Of a stretch of DNA of 16,849 nt, positions 6,644 to 13,417 are shown piece by piece; position 1 is the first letter of the stretch; every line of letters starts with the position of its first letter. Below the pieces are notes generated by a model. That model ran no database searches. It worked only from the letters and a program-made list of their open reading frames with translations, and was not told the origin of the DNA. Both the position numbers and the translations under genes were made by a program. This DNA is from Planctomycetota bacterium. GTDB taxonomy: Bacteria > Planctomycetota > Planctomycetia > Pirellulales > Thermoguttaceae. The DNA lies in assembly GCA_018897395.1 (NCBI GenBank), contig JAHIKV010000152.1, positions 1 to 16,849 on the forward strand, written 5' to 3'.

Positions 6644-7642
6644 TTAAGGCCGCTGGGCCGTCACCAACGAGTTCATCGCCTCGTGCTTCAGCGCCAAACG
6701 CGGATTCTCGAAGCCGGCCGCGCGGAGGTCGGCGGCGAATTCGTCGAAGGTGAACGTGCCGCCGCTCTCGGTGTTCACCAGCATGTTGATGGCGAACAGA
6801 GCGCCTTGAGGAGGACTGGTACGGCACGGGTCCATCACCACGTCGCGGACCGCGATCCGACCGCCGCGCCCCAGCGCACGAAACACCTTGGCGAACAACT
6901 CGCGGTTCTCCTGCCGCGAATGCTGGTGGCAGATGGCGCTGACCCAGGCGAAGTCGGCCCCGCCGGGCAACTCGTCGGCGTAGAAATCGCCGGACACCAG
7001 CGATACCCGATCGGCGAACTCCGAGCCGGCCAGCCGTCGCCCGGCCTGCGCGATGGCCTCGGGCAGGTCGAAGATCACGGCCGTCGCGCCTGGCGCGGCG
7101 CGGAGCAGGGCCAGCGTCCAGGTGCCCGACGCCCCGCCCACGTCCAGCACGTGCTTGAACTTCAGAGGGCCGAGCCGCCGGACCACCTCGTCGGCCACGG
7201 GGCCGGAGACGGCGTGCATGGCGGCGATGAAACTTTCGATGTCCGCCCGGGGACCGCGGATGCTCGACGGCCGCGGCATGGGAATGCCCCCCTTCACCGT
7301 CCACGCCAATTGCGACCAGCCGCGCATCGTGTTCGTCGCGTGGCGCAACATGGGCAGGACCGTATCGGCGCCGTCCTCGACCAGCCAATCGCGCAACTCC
7401 GACGGCACGGAGTATCGGCCGTCGTGCTTGTCCAGCAGCCCGAGCGCGGCGACGGCGTCCAACAGCATGGCGGTCGCGCGGAGGTCGCAGTCGAGCCTTG
7501 CGGCAAACTCCTCGGCCGAAAGGGGCCGGTCGGCCAGCACGGTCCAAGCGTCCAGCTCGGCGGCGGCCCCGATCACGCAGGCCGGGCGAAAGCCATTGGC
7601 AAGTTCAAGTATCTGCTGTCGATTCGGTCGTGCGTCCGACAT
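6644..7642 (-). CDS. SAM-dependent O-methyltransferase-like protein (Methyltransf_2 type)
   Basis: A 332-residue protein with an N-terminal winged-helix dimerisation region (about 10-80; ILELANGFRPACVIGAAAELDAW is cut short here) and a C-terminal Rossmann methyltransferase domain. SAM motif VLDVGGASG (165-173), then FDLPEAI (191-197), SGDFY (217-221) and GGRIAVRDVV. This is the architecture of plant-type and hydroxyneurosporene O-methyltransferases. In that family the catalytic His sits in an LHDW-like motif; here the same place reads ICHQHS, so activity and substrate cannot be predicted. The ATG at 7642 is preceded by AGG 8 bases upstream; a TTG at 7672 is possible but less likely. It stands alone, 176 bp before purA on the same strand. 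Confidence 0.85.
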   Translation of the reverse strand: MSDARPNRQQILELANGFRPACVIGAAAELDAWTVLADRPLSAEEFAARLDCDLRATAMLLDAVAALGLLDKHDGRYSVPSELRDWLVEDGADTVLPMLRHATNTMRGWSQLAWTVKGGIPMPRPSSIRGPRADIESFIAAMHAVSGPVADEVVRRLGPLKFKHVLDVGGASGTWTLALLRAAPGATAVIFDLPEAIAQAGRRLAGSEFADRVSLVSGDFYADELPGGADFAWVSAICHQHSRQENRELFAKVFRALGRGGRIAVRDVVMDPCRTSPPQGALFAINMLVNTESGGTFTFDEFAADLRAAGFENPRLALKHEAMNSLVTAQRP

Positions 7643-7680
7643 GGTAAAGACCTGTTTGTGGACGGGTTTCAATACGTGTT

Positions 7681-7772
7681 CGTTTAGCGACCGCCGGAAC
7701 CGCTCTGCGCCGCGTGGACGCGGCGGCTAAACAGAAGTTTCGATGCAATGTCCGTTTAGCGACCGCCGGAAC
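7681..7772. repeat. hairpin and 20-bp direct repeats of the TTTAGC family
   Basis: The 20 bases at 7681-7700, beginning CGTTTAGCGACC, recur exactly at 7753-7772. Between them is a hairpin with stem CGCCGCGT/ACGCGGCG (7708-7725) ending GGCTAAA. Bases 7708-7731 are the exact reverse complement of 1884-1907. The cluster lies in the divergent gap before the transglutaminase-like gene. Confidence 0.75.
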
Positions 7773-7926
7773 GACGGCCCCCCGTTCCAACGCAGTCCCC
7801 CGCGACAGCAGTTTACCGCATCAAACGGCTCGCAGCGATACCCCGTCCGTGGGTGGCGGCCGGCGATAATTTTATCCCGTTTTCTCCCGCCGGTTAAGTT
7901 ACAATAGACAAGAGGAGGAGAAACGG

Positions 7927-8889
7927 ATGCTGATGCGTTTAGGCATAATCGCGACGTTGCTGTGGCTTGTATCGGTTGCGCCGGCATCGGCCCAATTCAA
8001 GCAGGGCGAGGCCGAAGGACCGAAGGTAGGAAATTCCCAAGTGACCCGTTGGCGCGTGGGAGTGGAGGTCACGGCCTCGAGCGGGGCCTGTCTGGGCGGC
8101 AACGGCTATATATCCGTGCCCGCGGATTGGCCTGAACAGGAGGCCAGCGTAGTCGAGGAAGACGTTTCACCTGAGATCAAAATCCGCTACTCGACGATAG
8201 CCGGCGGCGTGAAGCTGATGAACATCAAGATGGGACGGCTCGCGGCCGGCCAGAAGGCTAAGGCACTCGTCACCTTCGAGGTTCGCCGCAGCACGATGCT
8301 GCCGCCCGAGGACACCGACCGCTACGTGTTGCCCGACGAAAAAAAATTGCCGCGGGAGATACGCCTCTATCTTACGCCCAGCCCGAAGATCGAAAGCCGC
8401 AGTCCGCGTATCCGCGAGTTGGCGAAAACGATCGGCGCCGGCGAGAAGAATGCCTGGAAGAAGGTCGAGGCGATCTACGACTGGGTCCGCGAGAAGGTGA
8501 AGTATCAGAACGGGCCGTTGAAGGGCGCCTTGGCGGCGCTGAAGGACGGCGCCGGCGACTGCGAGGAATTGACCTCGCTGTTCATCGCCATCTGCCGCGC
8601 GGCCGGCGTACCCGCCCGAACCGTTTGGGTCCCCGGCCACTGCTATCCCGAGTTCTATCTCTGCGACGAGAGCGGGAAAGGGCATTGGTTCCCCTGCCAG
8701 GCGGCGGGCACCCGCGAGTTCGGCGGCATTACCGAGACCCGGCCGGTGTTGCAGAAAGGGGACAATTTCCGCCCGCCAATCAAGATCAAGGGTAAAAACG
8801 AACGCCGGCGCTACTTGGACTTCGACATGCTCATCACGGGGAAAGTCAGCCCTCAGGTGAGGTCGTTCCGCGAGCAGGTGGCGAAGTAA
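7927..8889 (+). CDS. secreted transglutaminase-fold protein
   Basis: A 320-residue exported protein. Residues 1-22 form a Sec signal peptide (hydrophobic LGIIATLLWLVSVA, then ASA before QF). Residues about 30-150 look like a beta-rich domain; the transglutaminase/protease-like core follows, with a helix (NAWKKVEAIYDWVREKVKY), catalytic Cys212 in GAGDCEELTSLF and His238 in PGHCYPEF. The third triad residue, Asp in most members (WxxVDPT), falls on Gln258 in HWFPCQAAG. The function may be peptide cleavage or cross-linking in the periplasm; no substrate can be named. The ATG at 7927 has GGAGGAG 6 bases upstream. Four of the cysteines (C55, C239, C246, C257) could form disulfides. Confidence 0.85.
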   Translation: MLMRLGIIATLLWLVSVAPASAQFKQGEAEGPKVGNSQVTRWRVGVEVTASSGACLGGNGYISVPADWPEQEASVVEEDVSPEIKIRYSTIAGGVKLMNIKMGRLAAGQKAKALVTFEVRRSTMLPPEDTDRYVLPDEKKLPREIRLYLTPSPKIESRSPRIRELAKTIGAGEKNAWKKVEAIYDWVREKVKYQNGPLKGALAALKDGAGDCEELTSLFIAICRAAGVPARTVWVPGHCYPEFYLCDESGKGHWFPCQAAGTREFGGITETRPVLQKGDNFRPPIKIKGKNERRRYLDFDMLITGKVSPQVRSFREQVAK

Positions 8890-8892
8890 TGA

Positions 8893-9026
8893 TGAATGTT
8901 GAGTGATGAATGATGAATAATTGAGTATTTTCGGTTATTGGCGGAACTGTACATGTCCCAACCGACGCGTTCTTTCCGTTGTTCCTTATTCCTCATTCAT
9001 CATTCATAATTCCTCATTCTACATTC
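8893..9026. repeat. ATGAATGATG-type low-complexity inverted tract
   Basis: Just after the transglutaminase-like gene, about 33 bases made of TGAATG/TGATGAA words (8893-8925) face a complementary-like run of CTCATTCATCATTC words (about 8985-9026). The two could pair imperfectly. No gene lies in the 211-bp gap. Confidence 0.5.
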
Positions 9027-9100
9027 CTTCCGGGGCCTCTTGCCAAGCACGTCGCAAAGCCTCAAACTAGAGGTTGCATGTTTCTTAGCAGGAGTCCGCC

Positions 9101-9715
9101 ATGAGCCAGCAGTTGAGAGCCAAGTATTCGACCGTCGCCGATTGGGACGCGGCCTACCGCAAGGGGACGCCGCCCTGGGACGCGGGCAAACCCCACGCAG
9201 AGTTGAGCCGCGTCCTCGACGAATACCAATTGCGCCCGCAAACGGTGTTGGAGGTCGGCTGCGGCACCGGGGCCGACGCGATCCTGCTGGCCCGACGCCG
9301 CTTCGAGGTCACGGCGATCGATTGTTCGCCCATCTCCGTTGAGCGGGCACGGCTGCGGGCCGAACAGCACAACGCCCTGCTACACTTCGTGTTGGCCGAC
9401 GCCTTTGAGTTCGCCCCCAAGACCGGACAGTTCGACCTCGTCTACGACGCCGGTTTGTACCATTCAGTCCGCGAGGCACAGTTGGAACGGTACCTCGACA
9501 TGCTGTGGCGGGTAACTCGATCGGGTTCCCATTTCTTATGTTTGGCCGGCGCGCCGGACGAGACGGAAGACGACGGCCCGCCGCAAGTCGGCGAGGACGA
9601 AATCCGCAACGAGCTGGGGCGGCTGTTCGAGTTCGTCCACCTGCGGCCGACGCGACTCGAAGGCGCGGACCCCAACCGACACCACGCGGCCTGGTCTTGT
9701 CTGATGCGCCGCTGA
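9101..9715 (+). CDS. class I SAM-dependent methyltransferase (TPMT/TehB-like)
   Basis: A 204-residue cytosolic methyltransferase. The N-terminal motif WDAAYRKGTPPWDAGKPHAEL (residues about 15-34) is typical of small thiopurine/tellurite-type methyltransferases that act on small nucleophilic or thiol compounds. The SAM-binding motif VLEVGCGTG is at 49-57, acidic Asp74 in TAIDCSP at the end of strand 2, and FDLVYDAGLYHSV at 111-123. The ATG at 9101 follows AGGAG (9090-9094) with a 6-base spacer. It appears monocistronic. Substrate unknown; detoxification is inference from the family. Confidence 0.85.
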   Translation: MSQQLRAKYSTVADWDAAYRKGTPPWDAGKPHAELSRVLDEYQLRPQTVLEVGCGTGADAILLARRRFEVTAIDCSPISVERARLRAEQHNALLHFVLADAFEFAPKTGQFDLVYDAGLYHSVREAQLERYLDMLWRVTRSGSHFLCLAGAPDETEDDGPPQVGEDEIRNELGRLFEFVHLRPTRLEGADPNRHHAAWSCLMRR

Positions 9716-9734
9716 GAGCGTGTCTTGAAAATCT

Positions 9735-9757
9735 CCCCTTTCCCTTTGGGAGAGGGG
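9735..9757. repeat. CCCCTTTCCC hairpin repeat
   Basis: CCCCTTTCCC (9735-9744) pairs with GGGAGAGGGG (9748-9757) around TTT with one wobble, followed by a G-rich TAGGGGGTGAGGG run. This resembles a widespread bacterial intergenic repeat type. The remaining 9758-9910 shows no gene. Confidence 0.5.
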
Positions 9758-9913
9758 TAGGGGGTGAGGGCGGGGCGAGAAAAGGTGTCGACACTATTTC
9801 CAAAAAAACGGAAAACGGGGGCATTCTCAATGCGCATATCCGGGCAGTATATCCCGCTTCCAATCCTTCCAAATGAGACCCGCCCCCCATAATTCTCCCT
9901 TTAGGGCCGTTGT

Positions 9914-9939
9914 GACTTATAGTCCGTGGACTACGAGTC
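9914..9939 (+). promoter_or_regulatory. C-box operator of the restriction-modification controller
   Basis: Two GACT-N3-AGTC palindromes, GACTTATAGTC (9914-9924) and GACTACGAGTC (9929-9939), are separated by CGTG. This is the double operator described for controller proteins of type II restriction-modification systems, where a dimer on the left site activates and a second dimer on the right site represses. A weak -35 (TGGACT, 9927-9932) and -10 (GATAGC, 9949-9954) would start transcription at about 9961, giving a leaderless mRNA for the ATG at 9963, which has no Shine-Dalgarno site. Confidence 0.85.
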
Positions 9940-9962
9940 CAAGTCGCTGATAGCCTCATGCC

Positions 9963-10184
9963 ATGAGTCCGCGCGCCGACATTCTTGACCGCTTCGGGGA
10001 CCGCGTCCGGGAATTACGTAAGGCTTCCGGTCTATCCCAGGAAGCGTTCGCCGACAAGTGCGGCTTGGACCGGACGTACATAAGCGGCATTGAGCGAGGC
10101 AAACGGAACGTGGCGCTAGTCAATATCGCAGTAATCGCGCGAGCGCTTGACGTCTCAATTTCTCAGCTAACCGCGGGACTATGA
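9963..10184 (+). CDS. restriction-modification controller protein (C protein), XRE family
   Basis: A 73-residue helix-turn-helix regulator. The HTH spans about residues 24-46 (LSQEAFADKCGLDRTYISGI, then ERGKRN); the LDRTYISGIER recognition segment is the one seen in C proteins that bind GACT-type C-boxes such as C.AhdI and C.Esp1396I. It would bind the operator at 9914-9939 and control itself and the endonuclease 27 bp downstream, delaying endonuclease build-up until DNA is methylated. The ATG at 9963 begins directly after the predicted transcription start. GC content falls from here to about 13150, which suggests transfer. Confidence 0.92.
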   Translation: MSPRADILDRFGDRVRELRKASGLSQEAFADKCGLDRTYISGIERGKRNVALVNIAVIARALDVSISQLTAGL

Positions 10185-10211
10185 GACCCAAGACCAAGGA
10201 CGGGAGGAGCG

Positions 10212-10880
10212 ATGGAACGACGGGCCTTAGAAGAGTGTTTCATGCATGTTGACGCATTGACGTGCGGTCTGAAATGGGGAATGGTCGCGGCTGGAATCGG
10301 GTACGTCTACGAGACACTGGACAAACTTGACCGGACGCTATTGGACGCGGATTCCCCAAGAGTCGCCGGTTTAGTCGAATTGGCGAATCTTTCATCTGTC
10401 CTCGGGAATCTTCTGTCGACTGGAATTGTTAGAGCGTCGAACGGAGTTTTCGACCGCGCCGGCCCGCACAAGTATCAAGACTTGCGGGCTAACGCGAGTT
10501 GCCCCGAGGCGCGGAACATAGAAGTCAAAGTTTCGCTTGAAACCAACCGCCCGAAGGCTCACTTGCCCAAGGAAGGCCCGCACTTGACCTGTCGCTACGT
10601 TCTTGGCCGTGACGACGGATCATACACCATCGGGGAACGCGGAGACGTAGTGTGGATATGGGAAGTGCGATTCGGCCATCTGGAGCGGAAGCACTACAAC
10701 ATCAGCAACACCGAAGGCGACTCCGGGAAAACGGCGGTCGTGAACACGGATGGAATGCAGATACTTCAGTCTGTATACTTTGACACATCGCGCTGCCCTT
10801 ACTCCTCTCGCAGCAAAATCCGGCAAGCCTTGGAATTAGACCTGGCTTTTCACGGCCTCGGCAATCGCCCTTCCAAGTAA
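10212..10880 (+). CDS. putative type II restriction endonuclease
   Basis: A 222-residue protein in the endonuclease position of a C-controlled type II system. The middle reads QDLR (Asp90), then NIEVKVSLETN (Glu104-Val-Lys106), a fit to the PD-(D/E)XK metal site with 13 residues between Asp and Glu. Later parts (TCRYVLGRDDGSYTIG, GDVVWIWEVRFG, SNTEGDSGKTAVVN) look conserved but I cannot name a REBASE family or cleavage site. The ATG at 10212 lies 4 bases after GGAGG (10203-10207); an ATG at 10242 is an alternative. The gene is 27 bp after the controller gene and its last 45 bp overlap the methyltransferase gene in the opposite direction. Confidence 0.75.
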   Translation: MERRALEECFMHVDALTCGLKWGMVAAGIGYVYETLDKLDRTLLDADSPRVAGLVELANLSSVLGNLLSTGIVRASNGVFDRAGPHKYQDLRANASCPEARNIEVKVSLETNRPKAHLPKEGPHLTCRYVLGRDDGSYTIGERGDVVWIWEVRFGHLERKHYNISNTEGDSGKTAVVNTDGMQILQSVYFDTSRCPYSSRSKIRQALELDLAFHGLGNRPSK

Positions 10881-11963
10881 CGGTGGCACGGCCTCCCCAA
10901 TCTGCTTCACGATCTGCGTCCGAGAGCCACAGAAAACAAAATCGTCGTCGAAGCTCTGAATCCGCGCGCCTTCTCTCGGGGTCAGCGCGCGGTCTTGCGT
11001 AGGATGAATACACCGATTCGAGGCCGGGTGTACAAAATTGACTGTGATTGTGATACACGGCTCATTGGCGAGTAGTCGGGAGTAACAAGAACTGAATCCG
11101 CTCGTTGTTAGACCCTCCGGCAGAGCCCACCTGTTAGTTCCTGCTAGTCGGATGATCTCAAGCATCCGGGGTGTATGGGCCGTCGCCGAGTGTAGAGTAA
11201 CGGTCTTGGCGTTCTTGCGGCGAGCCCTTGCGTACTCTGAGGGCTCGACATCATCCCGGTATCCGGTTGCTCCTTTCCCCGCGTTCACTGGTGGCAAGTC
11301 TGATATTGCCTTTTCAATGGTGACGGCCAGGGGCAAGCCCGGCTCGAACAGCGGGAGCGATTTTTTTGCCAGCGATCCGCCCATCCCCCGCCCATCGAAG
11401 TGATGCGTCGCTGCAGGTAGCGAGGGTTTTGCCTTGCCCCTGCGCCCGAGTAGGATAATACGCTCACGCCGTTGCGGGACTCCGTAATTTACAGCGTTTA
11501 GGACGGCAAGATCGGTCGAATATCCCATCGCCTCGATGGAGTCCCGAATTGCTTCAAGGGTCTTTCCGCCCTTATGGTTCATCAGCCCAACGACATTCTC
11601 GAAAACGAGAAAGCGAGGGCGGAAGAAATTGACGAACACCGTGTACTGCTCGAAAAGGTTGTTCCGCCGGTCGTCCTCGTTAATCGACCGATAGGGGCGA
11701 ATCGAAGAAAAGCCCTGGCATGGTGGGCCGCCGACAATTACGTCTATCCTATCGCGCACACCGCCGAGACGATCGGCAACATCGCGCACGCGCACGTTGC
11801 GAATATCGTCGGCAATCGCAATCGCCTCGGAGTTGTTCGCAGAGAACGTCTCAACGGCGTCTTTCTTGATGTCAATACCGAGAACAACGGTGAAATCCCC
11901 CGCCTGCATGAAGCCCTGGGAGAATCCGCCCGTTCCGCAAAATAAGTCAGCTACCGTCAACAC
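10836..11963 (-). CDS. DNA (cytosine-5-)-methyltransferase
   Basis: The 375-residue modification enzyme of the system; it methylates C5 of cytosine in the sequence its endonuclease cuts. Motif I DLFCGTGGFS (6-15), motif IV GGPPCQGFS with nucleophile Cys82, ENV (122-124), QRRERI (164-169), a target-recognition region at about 180-300, motif IX RALTPREGARIQSF (325-338) and motif X QIGEAVPPLLG. All catalytic motifs are intact; target sequence not readable. The start is GTG at 11963, 15 bp after the stop of the upstream unknown gene, with AAGGCGG in the gap. It is the last gene of vsr-unknown-methyltransferase and overlaps the endonuclease gene tail to tail. Confidence 0.95.
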   Translation of the reverse strand: MLTVADLFCGTGGFSQGFMQAGDFTVVLGIDIKKDAVETFSANNSEAIAIADDIRNVRVRDVADRLGGVRDRIDVIVGGPPCQGFSSIRPYRSINEDDRRNNLFEQYTVFVNFFRPRFLVFENVVGLMNHKGGKTLEAIRDSIEAMGYSTDLAVLNAVNYGVPQRRERIILLGRRGKAKPSLPAATHHFDGRGMGGSLAKKSLPLFEPGLPLAVTIEKAISDLPPVNAGKGATGYRDDVEPSEYARARRKNAKTVTLHSATAHTPRMLEIIRLAGTNRWALPEGLTTSGFSSCYSRLLANEPCITITVNFVHPASNRCIHPTQDRALTPREGARIQSFDDDFVFCGSRTQIVKQIGEAVPPLLGRAIAEAVKSQV

Positions 11964-11978
11964 GATTTGCGCCGCCTT

Positions 11979-12563
11979 CTACTCAACTTGCACGGTTCCG
12001 TTCATCGCCCTTCGCCGCAACCGCTCAGAGCGAACTTCGTCACTCTGAAGAGCACCGTGGTCGAGGGGCAATCGCAGCCATTTGGCGAGTACGTCTTTGA
12101 CCACACGCAGGGACTGTTCCTTTATGACGAACATGTCCATCCATTTCCGCAATTGTTCGATGTCAACTTCTCGCGGCTCCAAATGCCGTTCGGTTGCCCA
12201 TGCCGCCAACGACCGGGCAAGCGCTTTGACTCCGTTTTTCTGTCCTGCGAAGTCGAGAACCGATTGCCAAGTTCGGGTCCACGGCCCCTCAGGAGGGGCC
12301 GGCAGAAGGCCATCGACAGCCGCACGACGGATGATCCCCATGAAACACTGTGAAAGGGCCTGGATAGTGCCGGCGCTCGCGCCTTCGCTCCTCAGTTGTT
12401 CAACTAGCGCGCGACGAATCATTATTGGATCATCCAAAACCTGCGAAGCTAGAGGGCGGGCCAACCCCGCCTCCAGCTTCTCACATAGCTGACGCCACTT
12501 ATGCGAGTTGACCTGCCCCTCCGCCCGATCCAAAACAGCTCTCAATGTTGGTACTCTGCTCAT
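11979..12563 (-). CDS. unrecognised protein inside the vsr-methyltransferase operon
   Basis: A 194-residue soluble, basic, mostly helical protein that I cannot assign. The ATG at 12563 has GGAGAG on the minus strand (12573-12578) 9 bases upstream; a TTG at 12593 would add 10 residues. Residues about 100-165 (TWQSVLDFAGQKNGVKALAR, WATERHLEPREVDIEQLRKW, VVKDVLAKWLRL) have the helix pattern and length of the SAM-like core-binding domain of tyrosine recombinases, but no catalytic domain with Arg-His-Arg-Tyr follows. It lies 33 bp after vsr and 15 bp before the methyltransferase, so all three are almost certainly co-translated. It could be a DNA-binding accessory or specificity factor of the system, or a relic of an integrase. 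Function is unknown. Confidence 0.7.
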   Translation of the reverse strand: MSRVPTLRAVLDRAEGQVNSHKWRQLCEKLEAGLARPLASQVLDDPIMIRRALVEQLRSEGASAGTIQALSQCFMGIIRRAAVDGLLPAPPEGPWTRTWQSVLDFAGQKNGVKALARSLAAWATERHLEPREVDIEQLRKWMDMFVIKEQSLRVVKDVLAKWLRLPLDHGALQSDEVRSERLRRRAMNGTVQVE

Positions 12564-12596
12564 TCTGCCGGTCTCTCCATATGTTGTTCTCAAAGA

Positions 12597-13016
12597 CTAA
12601 TCGGCGGACCCCTCCAGAAATTGTCGAAGCCTGCGCCGTAGTCTCTGCTCGTCTTTCAATTCGCACTCCCAAACTACAAACACCCGCCAGCCTAGCCTGC
12701 GAAGGCGTTGCCTGTCCCGCTTGTCTCGACGGATATTTGAATCTAGCCGCATGGTCCAAAATCCCTGATTGCTTGACGGTCTCGTGGATCGTCGGCACCC
12801 TTTATGGCCGTGCCAAAAACACCCATGTACGAACACCACTTTCCGCCGCCCGGGAAACACTATGTCCGGCTTACCGGGTAGGTCTTTCCGATGTAGTCGG
12901 AATCGAAAGCCGAGGCCGTGCAACATGGATCTCACCCGAATCTCCGGCCCGGTGTCACCGCTCTTCACCTGGGCCATTACCCAACTACGTTTCTCCTTCG
13001 TGAACATGTCCGCCAT
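12597..13016 (-). CDS. vsr: very short patch repair endonuclease Vsr
   Basis: Vsr nicks 5' of the T in T:G mismatches that arise when 5-methylcytosine deaminates, protecting the methylated sites of the linked methyltransferase. From the ATG at 13016 the 139-residue protein matches E. coli Vsr numbering: Glu25 in GPEIRVR, catalytic Asp51 in PGKPDIVFP, His64 and His69 in VHGCFWH, and zinc ligands Cys66, His71, Cys74 and Cys118 in VVWECEL. The frame extends 32 codons further upstream to a TTG, but that part is unlike Vsr and is rejected. It is the first gene of the leftward operon. Confidence 0.95.
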   Translation of the reverse strand: MADMFTKEKRSWVMAQVKSGDTGPEIRVRSMLHGLGFRFRLHRKDLPGKPDIVFPGRRKVVFVHGCFWHGHKGCRRSTRPSSNQGFWTMRLDSNIRRDKRDRQRLRRLGWRVFVVWECELKDEQRLRRRLRQFLEGSAD

Positions 13017-13123
13017 GCCTGAATACCACCATTGATGAGTTGTTCTCTGCTGTCTGCAACTAGGCCGGGCGCACTGTAGACGATAAGTAACAGATTTCTC
13101 TGCTCTACGCAAGTGCTATTTAG

Positions 13124-13156
13124 TACTATTACAGTATATAGTATATAAAGGGACAA
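13124..13156 (-). promoter_or_regulatory. promoter and possible operator of the vsr operon
   Basis: On the minus strand a -35 TTGTCC (13151-13156), a 17-bp spacer and a -10 TGTAAT (13128-13133) in a strongly AT-rich stretch; the leader would be about 105 bases. Overlapping the -10 is an inverted repeat, TACTAT (13124-13129) and ATAGTA (13138-13143), which could be a repressor site. No GACT-type C-box is seen here. Confidence 0.5.
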
Positions 13157-13417
13157 CGATCATGGTTAAAGGGGATCACAGCCCTTAGGTCGGCCGGCGC
13201 GGAGTGGGCGGCGGGCGCGGGTGGATTTCACGGCAAGGCATTGACGCAGCGGTGGCGGGGTAGGAGCGGAGTACGGAGTGGGAGGCAGGGTGAGTTCGGA
13301 GGGCGGAGGACGGCCGCGACCAAGGGGGGCAGTCCCATGTGAACGAAGGGGGCGGGAGTCTCGCCAGTGTTAGCTCGAGCACGGGCAAAATGCCCGTGCC
13401 GCCCCGCCCTCCGCCCT
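13157..13417. other. gene-free GC-rich gap with a 9-bp hairpin
   Basis: No gene is supported. The gap has a purine-rich run (13255-13315) with GGAGGGCGGAGG words, matched in inverse by CCGCCCTCCGCCCTC at 13402-13416, and a perfect hairpin GCACGGGCA-AAA-TGCCCGTGC (13379-13399) 19 bases past the response-regulator stop. The hairpin lacks a T-run but may still mark the end of that transcript. Confidence 0.5.

Noticed and set aside
6484..8947. 14-bp word GGTTATTGGCGGAA shared by the purA leader and the gap after the transglutaminase-like gene
   Set aside because: A shared word of this length is roughly what chance allows in a window of this size, and no surrounding similarity is seen.
12597..13112. 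Longer Vsr starting at TTG 13112
   Set aside because: The extra 32 residues do not resemble Vsr, while the ATG at 13016 gives exact agreement with E. coli residue numbering.
9716..13200. Direct repeats bounding the restriction-modification island as attachment sites
   Set aside because: I compared the flanks by eye and found no matching repeats, tRNA gene or integrase with a catalytic domain.
13379..13399. Classical intrinsic terminator of the response regulator
   Set aside because: The stem is perfect but no T-run follows on the minus strand, so only a hairpin is recorded.
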